A stretch of 42,440 nucleotides of DNA, taken from positions 1 to 42,440 of the IMG/VR virus record IMGVR_UViG_3300010389_000038; one strand, given 5' to 3'. Source of the DNA: a virus. The notes below the pieces were generated by a model. It had not been told where the DNA came from. It did no database searches and saw nothing but the letters and a program-made list of their open reading frames with translations. Positions 5,952 to 12,510 of the stretch are shown here, piece after piece. Numbering within the stretch: the first letter of the stretch is position 1; every line of letters starts with the position of its first letter. Made by a program: the position numbers and the translations under genes.

Positions 5952-6725
5952 TTAGATCAGTTCTAGGTAGTGCTCGATCGCCTCTCGGAAGCTGCTTTCA
6001 TGGCGTTCCAGCCATTCTTTTTCATAAAGCGCAACCCCGCAACGTTTGCCGTTCACAAGCTGATCTTGTGATTTTGGGTCTCGACCGTTTTGGCTGCGGT
6101 ACATCCGCTTCACTTCCTTGCCGATTTTGTGGGCAATCGGCGTTGCTTTGTGGCTAGGGCACTTCAGTTCAATCAAATACTCCGAAGTAGTTAGCTCTTT
6201 TGCAGGTTCCAGCTCTGGTGCTGTTCCCCCCGCCGCCTTCATCGCGGTATTGAGCACAACGTCGCGTAGAAGCATTTGAGCGCGATCGTCGATACCGCCA
6301 AGACGTTCCAGCAACTGGATGCTGCGGTCAACTGTGTCCAGCACCGTTGGTGCAAGAACTGGTTGAGTGTCCCGCATTTGGGACACTTGCTCCAAAAACC
6401 AGCCGTCCATCCAAACGGCAAATTGAGGAGACAACCATCGAGCGAGATCCACAGCGACCCGCTCGTGGACCCATGTGCCCTGCGCTTCGCCACCTCGGAC
6501 TGAGATGACTAATCCGGTTGGACCCGTTATTGGTTTTCCAATATCGGTCGAAAGCGCCGTTAGATAACTGGTCGCGCGATCGGTTTGCCAGTAGTTACTC
6601 CAGAGCTTGCCGTTGGCTTTGCACATGGCGGTGGCGTTGACAAAGCCGTCAGTTGTGCGGCGGCTGATTGGTGTGCCCTGCCAAGAGCGGGTTTCGAGTT
6701 GTGCGAGTTGCGAGATGTGTAACAA
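5952..6725 (-). CDS. KilA-N domain protein (257 aa)
   Basis: The N-terminal 115 residues carry a KilA-N domain: TTDGFVNATAMCKANGK, SNYWQTDRATSYLTALS and the hallmark WVHERVAVDLARWLSPQFAV. KilA-N domains are DNA-binding modules common in phages and large DNA viruses, often in antirepressors or regulators. The middle is helical (DTVDRSIQLLERLGG). The C-terminal 90 residues (LIELKCPSHKATPIAHKIGK) form an unassigned second domain that may sense a ligand or bind DNA. Leftward gene, flanked by terminators at 5698 and 6767, so it is a single-gene transcription unit. Regulation by the TTGTAGTG motif at 6808 is possible. Confidence 0.87.
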   Translation of the reverse strand: MLHISQLAQLETRSWQGTPISRRTTDGFVNATAMCKANGKLWSNYWQTDRATSYLTALSTDIGKPITGPTGLVISVRGGEAQGTWVHERVAVDLARWLSPQFAVWMDGWFLEQVSQMRDTQPVLAPTVLDTVDRSIQLLERLGGIDDRAQMLLRDVVLNTAMKAAGGTAPELEPAKELTTSEYLIELKCPSHKATPIAHKIGKEVKRMYRSQNGRDPKSQDQLVNGKRCGVALYEKEWLERHESSFREAIEHYLELI

Positions 6726-6766
6726 CAGGATTCTGTAGCGACGCTGTTAAATACTAGAGCAAAAAG

Positions 6767-6792
6767 AAAACCCCAGCCGTAGCCAGGGTTTT
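6767..6792 (-). terminator. Leftward terminator after the SSB-like gene
   Basis: AAAACCC (6767-6773) and GGGTTTT (6786-6792) with an internal GC/GC pairing. On the - strand it is followed by CTTTTTGC. It separates the gene at 6880-7467 from the KilA-N gene. Confidence 0.75.
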
Positions 6793-6807
6793 CAATGCGG
6801 CGGGCGT

Positions 6808-6815
6808 CACTACAA
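6808..6815 (-). promoter_or_regulatory. TTGTAGTG motif upstream of KilA-N gene
   Basis: Leftward copy of the TTGTAGTA-type octamer, 83 nt before the KilA-N start, with the terminator in between. Confidence 0.25.
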
Positions 6816-6879
6816 CCGCACAAAGAATGTAACACAAGTAATACTTAAAAGAGCGATAAACTTCTTCTAAGTTTCACAA

Positions 6880-7467
6880 TCAGTCAGCCTTGAATGGGTG
6901 GCCGCCAGTGAGAAGGCGGGTGATGTCGAAGCCGTTCTTCACCGCTTCGTCCCAGGCAGCATCGACTGTGGCTTGAGTGTCCTTTTTGCGGGGCACGGGG
7001 CGCAGGCCATACATGTCGGGAGAGACGGTGGCGGCCTTCGTCATGATGAAGTCCCACTCAGTCATGTCGCTGTATTCCTCGACTTGTGAAATCTCGTCGA
7101 GTTCTTTTTGCAGACCTTTCTGCGTCAGGCTCAGCACTTGAATGCGCTTGATGTCGAAGTTGTAGATCGGCATTGCGATGGCGAACTTCTGAGGCTCTTC
7201 CGTTCCATCGTCTTTGGTGCGGCGGCGGTAGTTGGCGCCCATCTCCTGCTCGATGTCGTCGGCAGTGGCTTCGTTGGAGAAGCGGAATGGCTTGCCTTTG
7301 CCGGTCTCGTCTTCGCCCCAGACCTCGAAGTAGCAAAGGGGTTCGTTGGCCAGAATGGCAAAACGCACTTGGCCGTCAGCCTTCACTTTGCTGGGGCTCA
7401 GGTAGTCGTTGCGGCTGCCGCCTCCTCCTTTGAAGGCGTCGCTGTGTTCTTTGGGGATGAAGCTCAT
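6880..7467 (-). CDS. Putative single-stranded DNA-binding protein (195 aa)
   Basis: Acidic soluble protein with an OB-fold-like alternation: a strand-rich first half (VRFAILANEPLCYFEVWGED), then FAIAMPIYNFDIKRIQVLSLTQ with the next helix KGLQKELDEIS, and TEWDFIMTKA. This layout (a conserved PIYN...IQVLxLTQKGxQKxL block) is one I associate with phage ssDNA-binding proteins placed beside replication genes. It is divergent from the primase-helicase gene, which supports a replication role. Without a search the family is not certain, and a gp32-like or gp2.5-like assignment is not claimed. ATG at 7467, terminator at 6767. Confidence 0.55.
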   Translation of the reverse strand: MSFIPKEHSDAFKGGGGSRNDYLSPSKVKADGQVRFAILANEPLCYFEVWGEDETGKGKPFRFSNEATADDIEQEMGANYRRRTKDDGTEEPQKFAIAMPIYNFDIKRIQVLSLTQKGLQKELDEISQVEEYSDMTEWDFIMTKAATVSPDMYGLRPVPRKKDTQATVDAAWDEAVKNGFDITRLLTGGHPFKAD

Positions 7468-7507
7468 GGTTTAGATGCTGCGGGCTATGCCCAGTGCCTC
7501 TCCACCT

Positions 7508-7515
7508 TACTACAA
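7508..7515 (-). promoter_or_regulatory. TTGTAGTA motif upstream of SSB-like gene
   Basis: Leftward TTGTAGTA octamer, 41 nt before the ATG at 7467. Together with 7607-7614, which points the other way, it frames the divergent control region. Confidence 0.35.
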
Positions 7516-7540
7516 ACGCAAGGTTTGACATTCCCCATAG

Positions 7541-7578
7541 AATAAAAAAACCCCCAGTGCCCGTCGAAGCAGCTGGGG
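7541..7578 (-). terminator. Leftward terminator inside a divergent control region
   Basis: CCCCAG (7552-7557) pairs with CTGGGG (7573-7578), with further TGC/GCA pairing inside. On the - strand it is followed by GTTTTTTTATT. It is oddly placed: no leftward gene ends here. It would stop a leftward transcript starting within or before the primase gene. Confidence 0.8.
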
Positions 7579-7586
7579 ATCTGAGT

Positions 7587-7602
7587 AGTCCCGTTTGGGA
7601 CT
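7587..7602. other. Small hairpin next to the 7541 terminator
   Basis: AGTCCC-GTTT-GGGACT, a 6-bp stem with a 4-nt loop, 30 nt upstream of the primase ATG. In the rightward leader it could affect translation. On the - strand it would be the first hairpin of a short antisense RNA. Confidence 0.55.
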
Positions 7603-7606
7603 CATT

Positions 7607-7614
7607 TTGTAGTT
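7607..7614 (+). promoter_or_regulatory. TTGTAGTT motif upstream of primase-helicase gene
   Basis: Rightward variant of the TTGTAGTA octamer, 18 nt before the ATG at 7632. Confidence 0.28.
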
Positions 7615-7631
7615 CTTTGCAACTTTAACAG

Positions 7632-10109
7632 ATGTCGAAGCTTCCTGCTTTCGTTCGCTCGCTTCCAAGCGCTTGGGCTACCTGCCCGATATATGCCAAA
7701 GGCGTAAAGCTTCCCTCCGGTAAAGAGGCTTGCGGTAAGTCACCTCTCGGTAAGACGCACCACGAAGATTGGTCTCCTGCTGAGACTGCTCTGCACATTG
7801 AGCGGAATCCTGACGAGTTCAAGGCCGTCGGTGTCTTCACCGGACCACGCAGCAATGGCTTGGTCATCCTCGACATTGATGCCAACCTGACGCAGCTCAA
7901 AAAGAAGTGGGGTAAAGACCTCGCTGCTGCGCCGGTCATTAAGTCAGCCAAGAAGAATGCGGCGAAATATCTCTTCTACGTTCCACGGGAGTATTGGGGT
8001 GAGGTTGATGGCCTGAGTCTCAGCGCCAGCAATGAAGGCTGGGAAGTGCTGTGGGGCCGTCAGGGGCTTGTAGGCGGCGCTTACAAGGATTCGGGTGTCT
8101 ATACGCAGGAAGGCGACTTCGAGGCCATTCCAGAGGCTCCTGAGTGGCTTCTGGCATATATGAAGGAGTCTTTTCGCGGTAAGCAGAAGACTGACGAGGG
8201 CAAGAAAGATCCCCGCTACGGGATGCGCTCCACCGAGGAGCTTTGCCTGATCGTTAAAAACTGCTTGGCGGTGATTCAGCCGCAAGGACGTGGCAGTGAA
8301 GACCAGTGGTGGCGCATCGGCGCAATGATCCACTCTGAGCTTCCTGGTGAAGAAGGTCTCGAACTTTGGCGTGAGTGGTCGCAGCGGGACGATGAATACG
8401 CCGACGACTGGGAAAAGAACGATCCATGTGCTGATCGCTGGGAGTCAGGGTTTAAGTCAGGCGGTGGTCTTGGTCTGGGCAGCCTCATTCAGCTAGCTGA
8501 TCACTACGACCCAGACAGAAACCGCTTCGTGAATGATCCTGCTGCAAAGCAGGTGATTGATGAAATTCACCAGATGGCGGTTTCGTTCCGTCAGGCTGTT
8601 CTGCCGTTTGAGCAGGTCATCGAGAAGGCCAAGAAATATCTGGAGCTGGATAACCCGGCTGAGATGAATTACAACCTCAATAACTTGGCGCTCCAGGCCG
8701 GTTATCGGGATCAGCTTTCCCTTGAGAAGCTGATTGTTGATCAGATTCAATTTGAGGGTGCCAAGGGTCTGATGGGTGCTCAGGATTTGATGGATAGCGA
8801 TCAGGAACGCAACTACCTGATTCCTGATGTGTTGCCACATCCCTCTGTGGTGCTGATCTACGGCGCTGGTGGCGACGGCAAGTCCATGTCGGCTTGGACT
8901 ATTGCGAAACACATTGCGACTGGTGCTCCTTTCATCGTCAGGGGTAAGCCCGTTCCAGTCCAGAAAGGTCCGGTGCTGCTGCTGAATGGTGATCAGCCGC
9001 TGGTGCAGCTCAAAGAGCAGCTTCAGGAGGTTGACTACCCAGCCGACAGCGACACCTTCATCCAGACCGATTGGGCGCTCCAGCGCTATGCACAGTTCGT
9101 GAAGCTGATGCACGACATCAAGCCGAAGCTGGTGGTCATTGACTCGCTGATCGGCTGCTCTGGTGGCCGTGCCTTTGACGAGAACAAGAGCGACTTCGCT
9201 ACGCCGCTGTACTGGCTGACCCGGAACAACGGTGTGCTGTTCCCTGCCACCACGATCCTGATCGTTCACCACGCCAACAAGCAGGGCGGCTTCAGAGGAA
9301 CCTCAGCCATCCGTGACGCTGTGGATGAGACCTGGGCACTTAAGAAGCCCACGAAGGAGCAGGTGGAAAAGGGCATCGCTCCAGCTCACTCTCGCCTTAT
9401 CACCATCGAGAAAAGCCGTTCTGGGCGCTCTGGTACGTCTCTCCTGATGCGTATGGAGGATGACCTCAGCTTCTCGGTGGCTGATTTCACCCCAGAGGTG
9501 GATCAGAGCAACGTTTCACCCAGCAGCGTTCAAGACCGGGTGCTGCAGCGGTTGCGGGTGATTCATCCACGGACGGCAACCAAGACCGACCTCAATGCCG
9601 ATCCACTCGTTGGCGGCAAGGTGGCGGCCATCGGGAAAGCGCTCCAGCGGCTGACTAAACGGGGTCTCATCACTGAGGTTTCTCTTGAGGCCCGCTCAGG
9701 TGATTCGAGATACAAAAACAAGACGTACCAAGCAGTACTCGCGTGCGGGGCCTTGCCAGAGCTTGTCCACCCTAAGCAAATCCCTTCTCCTGGAACGGAT
9801 GTCAGGGTGGACAACCAGGGTGGACAGGAAGAATTGTCCACCCTGCGGCACGATGCAAGCTTCTACACTTACGAACCACCGGAGTTCGGTGGTGCTCCTT
9901 GTCGCAGCTCGGCTTCCGTTGAGGGTGGACAACCCCCTGCTGAAACGGCACCTTGTCCACCCTCAGAAGTCAGTGGTGGAGCGGAAAGTGCCCAGGGTGG
10001 ACAACCTGAGCAATATCCCCGCGCGAGGGAGGGTCAAAGGTCTGAAGGTGAGCTACAGCAATCCCGCGATACCGCATGGGATATGTGGAACGTTCAATCA
10101 GACACCTAA
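7632..10109 (+). CDS. Prim-Pol primase / helicase fusion (825 aa)
   Basis: Replication initiator combining primer synthesis and DNA unwinding. Residues about 1-180 form an archaeo-eukaryotic-type Prim-Pol domain with GVFTGPRSNGLVILDIDAN (D81-x-D83 metal site) and GLVGGAYKDSGVY. Residues about 210-300 look like a PriCT-type linker (GRGSEDQWWRIGAMIHSELP). Residues about 395-600 form a RecA-fold ATPase, with Walker A GAGGDGKS (411-418), Walker B KLVVIDSL (about 499-506) and a sensor-like IVHHANKQGGFRGTSAIRDA. The last 130 residues are low complexity (Gly/Gln/Pro/Ser). Their DNA carries seven DnaA-box-like repeats, so the tail seems shaped by a DNA function. One tail segment resembles the small protein encoded at 11000. 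Confidence 0.9.
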   Translation: MSKLPAFVRSLPSAWATCPIYAKGVKLPSGKEACGKSPLGKTHHEDWSPAETALHIERNPDEFKAVGVFTGPRSNGLVILDIDANLTQLKKKWGKDLAAAPVIKSAKKNAAKYLFYVPREYWGEVDGLSLSASNEGWEVLWGRQGLVGGAYKDSGVYTQEGDFEAIPEAPEWLLAYMKESFRGKQKTDEGKKDPRYGMRSTEELCLIVKNCLAVIQPQGRGSEDQWWRIGAMIHSELPGEEGLELWREWSQRDDEYADDWEKNDPCADRWESGFKSGGGLGLGSLIQLADHYDPDRNRFVNDPAAKQVIDEIHQMAVSFRQAVLPFEQVIEKAKKYLELDNPAEMNYNLNNLALQAGYRDQLSLEKLIVDQIQFEGAKGLMGAQDLMDSDQERNYLIPDVLPHPSVVLIYGAGGDGKSMSAWTIAKHIATGAPFIVRGKPVPVQKGPVLLLNGDQPLVQLKEQLQEVDYPADSDTFIQTDWALQRYAQFVKLMHDIKPKLVVIDSLIGCSGGRAFDENKSDFATPLYWLTRNNGVLFPATTILIVHHANKQGGFRGTSAIRDAVDETWALKKPTKEQVEKGIAPAHSRLITIEKSRSGRSGTSLLMRMEDDLSFSVADFTPEVDQSNVSPSSVQDRVLQRLRVIHPRTATKTDLNADPLVGGKVAAIGKALQRLTKRGLITEVSLEARSGDSRYKNKTYQAVLACGALPELVHPKQIPSPGTDVRVDNQGGQEELSTLRHDASFYTYEPPEFGGAPCRSSASVEGGQPPAETAPCPPSEVSGGAESAQGGQPEQYPRAREGQRSEGELQQSRDTAWDMWNVQSDT
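9763..10004. other. Candidate replication origin: seven DnaA-box-like 11-mers
   Basis: TTGTCCACCCT or its complement AGGGTGGACAA occurs at 9763-9773, 9804-9814, 9817-9827 (last base differs), 9834-9844, 9922-9932, 9953-9963 and 9994-10004. Relative to the gene the orientations are T, A, A, T, A, T, A, where T means TTGTCCACCCT. The first nine bases, TTGTCCACC, match the DnaA box TTATCCACA at 7 of 9 positions and the high-GC variant TTGTCCACA at 8 of 9. The copies fall in different reading frames, so they are kept at DNA level. A perfect 7-bp hairpin (ACCACCG-GAGTT-CGGTGGT, 9875-9893) lies in the largest gap. Placing the origin inside an initiator gene recalls phage lambda gene O. Confidence 0.7.
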
Positions 10110-10124
10110 AAACGCTGTATCTTT

Positions 10125-10457
10125 ATGGGGACATTTTTGTCCCCTTTACTACAACAAACACTTGTGGCCTACGACATTAAGGTTCCCGACGGCGTTCTTA
10201 CTGCTGCTGAACGACTCTCATTGAAAGACTTACTGGACTCGCCTTCGTTCCAGTGCTTTTTGATCAGTGCGATCGGCAATGGCATCCAAAATTTTCACAA
10301 GTTTTCGGATGTCACCGATGACCGTGACGAGTTTTTGATGTTCCGCTTGGATCAGATCTTCAAGGGCATTCCTTACGACACTCGCAGGGCTTGCTTCGAT
10401 GAGGTGGCTCGTCTGTACCGCGAACGCCGTGAAGAACGAGAAGAGCGGCGCTATTGA
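10125..10457 (+). CDS. Small hypothetical protein (110 aa, or 97 from GTG 10164)
   Basis: Unrecognised soluble protein with a helical, charged C-terminus (EVARLYRERREEREERRY). The ATG at 10125 is followed directly by a strong hairpin (10127-10144), which would hinder initiation, so the in-frame GTG at 10164 is a reasonable alternative. Neither has a Shine-Dalgarno sequence. The protein starts right after the primase-helicase and may belong to the same transcript if the hairpin is leaky. Its 3' end overlaps the leftward gene ending at 10450. Confidence 0.55.
   Translation: MGTFLSPLLQQTLVAYDIKVPDGVLTAAERLSLKDLLDSPSFQCFLISAIGNGIQNFHKFSDVTDDRDEFLMFRLDQIFKGIPYDTRRACFDEVARLYRERREEREERRY
10127..10144 (+). 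terminator. Perfect hairpin after primase-helicase gene
   Basis: GGGGACA-TTTT-TGTCCCC, a 7-bp stem with a T4 loop, followed by TTTACT. It could act as a weak terminator for the primase transcript or as part of the origin region, since it lies 120 nt past the last DnaA-like box. Confidence 0.5.
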
Positions 10458-10630
10458 GTCTCGATTTCACTAGGCAGCCAGCCTTTTTTCACCATCTGGT
10501 TGATGGTGTCTTGCTGGTGTAAGTAGAGCTGCATCAGTTTCACTGACATCTGCTGCAGCTCACCTATATCTGTGCAACCCTCAATCTTGCGGCGGAAGCG
10601 CTGGAGCGCAAAGCTGCGATGCATCTCCAT
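10450..10630 (-). pseudogene. Small leftward gene, apparently frameshifted
   Basis: ATG at 10630 reads MEMHRSFALQRFRRKIEGCT and then GELQQMSVKLMQLYLHQQDTI. As written, the frame then runs into KPDGEKRLAA and stops at 10469 (53 aa). Skipping one A in the AAA at about 10498-10502 gives instead NQMVKKGWLPSEIETQ and a stop at 10450. That ending looks more protein-like and resembles endings I recall in short cyanophage proteins of this type. So either the gene is a recent frameshift mutant, or there is a sequencing error, or ribosomes shift here. Function unknown. Confidence 0.5.
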
Positions 10631-10650
10631 CGTCCCACCTCAATAACTAC

Positions 10651-10658
10651 TACTACAT
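10651..10658 (-). promoter_or_regulatory. ATGTAGTA motif upstream of the leftward small gene
   Basis: Leftward copy of the TGTAGTA element, 20 nt before ATG 10630 and touching the start of the rightward gene at 10660. Confidence 0.25.
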
Positions 10659-10659
10659 T

Positions 10660-10965
10660 ATGGCTAGGTATTTACAGAATGGGCACACTGGTGGTAGGCC
10701 GAGGCGTCCGATGGAGCTGACGACCATCACCTATTACAAGGTCTCGGAAGTCGAAGGTTTCCTTGCGGTGGCTCGATACACGGCCTACAACCCTGACGGT
10801 CTGCCGGAAGCGATTTGCGAAGACTTCTACGCAGACGATCCAGAAGAGTTCTGTCGCCTTGAAGAAGACACGCACACGGCACTTACCGGAGGCATCGACG
10901 TTTCCATCATGAGTGCTTATGAGTCAGATATATTCCCGGTGATCTCGACATACCTGACTCTTTAA
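10660..10965 (+). CDS. Small acidic hypothetical protein (101 aa)
   Basis: Unrecognised. A basic, Gly/Arg-rich start (HTGGRPRRP) precedes MELTTITYYKVSEVEGFLAV at codon 18. The second ATG (10711), with GAGGCG upstream, may be the true start. The remainder is acidic (EDFYADDPEEFCRLEEDTH) and beta-rich. First of a chain of tightly packed rightward genes leading to DNA polymerase. Confidence 0.6.
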   Translation: MARYLQNGHTGGRPRRPMELTTITYYKVSEVEGFLAVARYTAYNPDGLPEAICEDFYADDPEEFCRLEEDTHTALTGGIDVSIMSAYESDIFPVISTYLTL

Positions 10966-10999
10966 GTGCTACATTTGACGAGTTCCTGCCAAACTAGGC

Positions 11000-11257
11000 A
11001 TGATTGAAATCCTTGACCTCCAAAGCTTCGAGCTTGTCGAAGGCCCCACTGGCCATTTCGTCCGCTACGTCGCCACCATCGCTGACATCGTCCAAACGTC
11101 ACCTGCAACCCGCTACGACCCGCCGGAGTTCGGTAGTTCGACTTGCCGTGGTTCGATCTCCATCGGTGACGACGACCCACTGCCCAAGACAGAGCAGCAG
11201 TTCATGGACTTGGCTCGCGATGTTTACGACTGGCAGCCCATTGAGGACACCTACTGA
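11000..11257 (+). CDS. Small hypothetical protein with PPEFG..CR motif (85 aa)
   Basis: Contains HFVRYVATIADIV and then RYDPPEFGSSTCRGSISIGD (from residue 38), then a helical end. The PPEFG..CR segment is closely matched inside the primase-helicase tail (residues 747-763, YEPPEFGGAPCRSSASV), at protein and DNA level. I associate similar PPE.G..C segments with small cyanophage proteins of unknown function. Its stop overlaps the next ATG (TGATGA). Confidence 0.66.
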   Translation: MIEILDLQSFELVEGPTGHFVRYVATIADIVQTSPATRYDPPEFGSSTCRGSISIGDDDPLPKTEQQFMDLARDVYDWQPIEDTY

Positions 11258-11505
11258 TGACTAGCAACAGTTACATGGGCCGCAAGAAGTTGTACGACAA
11301 TTACCCGTTCCAGGTTCAGGCTTGGCGTGAGGGCCGCTGGAACGCTGTGAGCTGCCACATGACGGCGAAAGCTGCTCAGAAAGGTCTCGCGCAGATCCGC
11401 AAGTGCCAGCCTGGTTCACCTCATCTCTACCGCCAGGTTCACTGCACAAGCGACGATTACATCTGGGTCGACCCATCCAACAAACAAGCTCTTCAAGCAT
11501 CATGA
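11257..11505 (+). CDS. Small basic hypothetical protein (82 aa)
   Basis: ATG overlaps the preceding TGA, and its own TGA overlaps the next ATG (ATGA). Basic, aromatic protein with a strand-rich start (YPFQVQAWREGRWNAVSCHM) and a Lys/Gln helix (TAKAAQKGLAQIRKC). Unknown family; probably co-translated with its neighbours. Confidence 0.62.
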   Translation: MTSNSYMGRKKLYDNYPFQVQAWREGRWNAVSCHMTAKAAQKGLAQIRKCQPGSPHLYRQVHCTSDDYIWVDPSNKQALQAS

Positions 11506-11807
11506 TCATTTCCACCTACAAAGACGATTGCCCTTTCTACGCACCAACTCGCTGGACACGTACGGTTTCCGGTACGCCTGAGTTTCTACGGACCGTTCGT
11601 GAGGCTATGGAAGAAAGCGCCGATTACGTCGGTGTCTTTGATGACGAAGGTGCCTGTAAAGGTATCTGGTGCCGTGAGGCCGAGGCTGAGTACGGCGAAG
11701 GCGAGTGCTACGACGTGATGTATGTCGTCAACCAGTGTTACGTCCTAGAACGACCAAATAAAAGCTGGAGCTTTAACTATGTCCTCAAACGACTTGTCGA
11801 CAAGTGA
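11502..11807 (+). CDS. Hypothetical protein (101 aa)
   Basis: I take ATG 11502, which overlaps the previous stop, and not an upstream in-frame ATG at 11403 that would lie deep in the preceding gene. The product is acidic with many aromatics and Cys (STYKDDCPFYAPTRW, GACKGIWCREAEAEYGEGEC). Function unknown. The last 29 nt overlap the DUF3310 gene. Confidence 0.62.
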   Translation: MIISTYKDDCPFYAPTRWTRTVSGTPEFLRTVREAMEESADYVGVFDDEGACKGIWCREAEAEYGEGECYDVMYVVNQCYVLERPNKSWSFNYVLKRLVDK

Positions 11808-12090
11808 TCTAGTCAACTCACCGGCCCACTACACACAGGGCCGGTTTGAGGCGATTGATGTTATCGAAGATGTCATTCGCCACGCACCAGACCCCATTAG
11901 TGGTATGTTGCTTGGGAACACGTTGAAGTATTTGCTTCGCGTGTGGTTTAAAGCTTGTCCGCACCAGGACGCCTCAAAAGCTCGTTGGTATCTCGACCGC
12001 CTGATCCAGCATTTGGAATCAGACCAAGCGGCTGAGCTGTACAAGCGCCTCGAAGACAATCCACCGCCTTTCGATGATCCGCTCCAATGA
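11779..12090 (+). CDS. DUF3310 family protein (103 aa)
   Basis: Matches the DUF3310 pattern: an N-terminal VNSPAHYTQGRFEAIDVIED, then LLGNTLKYLLRVWFK and a helix DASKARWYLDRLIQHL. This family is common in phage replication and nucleotide-metabolism clusters; its biochemical role is not settled. Here it sits just upstream of the DNA polymerase, in keeping with that pattern. Its stop overlaps the next ATG (ATGA). Confidence 0.88.
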   Translation: MSSNDLSTSDLVNSPAHYTQGRFEAIDVIEDVIRHAPDPISGMLLGNTLKYLLRVWFKACPHQDASKARWYLDRLIQHLESDQAAELYKRLEDNPPPFDDPLQ

Positions 12091-12257
12091 CCATGCCCTT
12101 TTTTGACAACTCGCTTGAGGATCTCTCTACGGAGAAAAAGATCTTCTTTGCTCGTACCAACGCCAACTGGTATCTCGACGATTCCGGCTGGTACGCACCA
12201 GATGGGACTCATGAGTCCGACTGGGACGGCGTATTTCCTGAAGAACACCTCTTTTAA
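12087..12257 (+). CDS. Small acidic hypothetical protein (56 aa)
   Basis: Starts at an ATG overlapping the DUF3310 stop. Contains NANWYLDDSGWYAPDGTHES, with several Trp and Asp residues, and ends EEHLF. Unrecognised. The tight junction supports translation. Confidence 0.6.
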   Translation: MTMPFFDNSLEDLSTEKKIFFARTNANWYLDDSGWYAPDGTHESDWDGVFPEEHLF

Positions 12258-12261
12258 CTCA

Positions 12262-12510
12262 ATGCCCCACCCACCTGAATACCCCTTTGATCTTGCAGCA
12301 AAAAATTTAGCATCTCAAATTTTTACCGAAGCTGTTAAGCGTTACGACCTGTTGCCTTTGATGCAGAAAGCTTATGAAATGGAAGAACCGGGCTTTATGC
12401 AGACAGCCCATTCTCTTGCTATGCGATCTTGCGCTTTAGCTATGGCCTTTAACAGGGCTGCTGATGATTTTGACGACCAAATCGAAGAGCACGTAAAAAG
12501 CAAAAAATGA
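12262..12510 (+). CDS. Small helical hypothetical protein (82 aa)
   Basis: ATG 12262, 4 nt after the previous stop. A Pro-rich start (MPHPPEYPFDLAAKNLA) is followed by nearly all-helical sequence and a charged end (DDFDDQIEEHVKSKK). Unknown function. Its TGA overlaps the DNA polymerase ATG, so it is probably coupled to it. Confidence 0.62.
   Translation: MPHPPEYPFDLAAKNLASQIFTEAVKRYDLLPLMQKAYEMEEPGFMQTAHSLAMRSCALAMAFNRAADDFDDQIEEHVKSKK

Noticed and set aside
8493-9272. 259-codon leftward open frame inside the primase-helicase gene
   Set aside because: Antisense shadow of a gene with clear motifs (Walker A and B) in the other strand.
12103-12510. 135-codon frame overlapping the 56-residue gene after DUF3310
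   Set aside because: Only its last 82 codons (from ATG 12262) look protein-like; the first part overlaps the better supported gene at 12087-12257.
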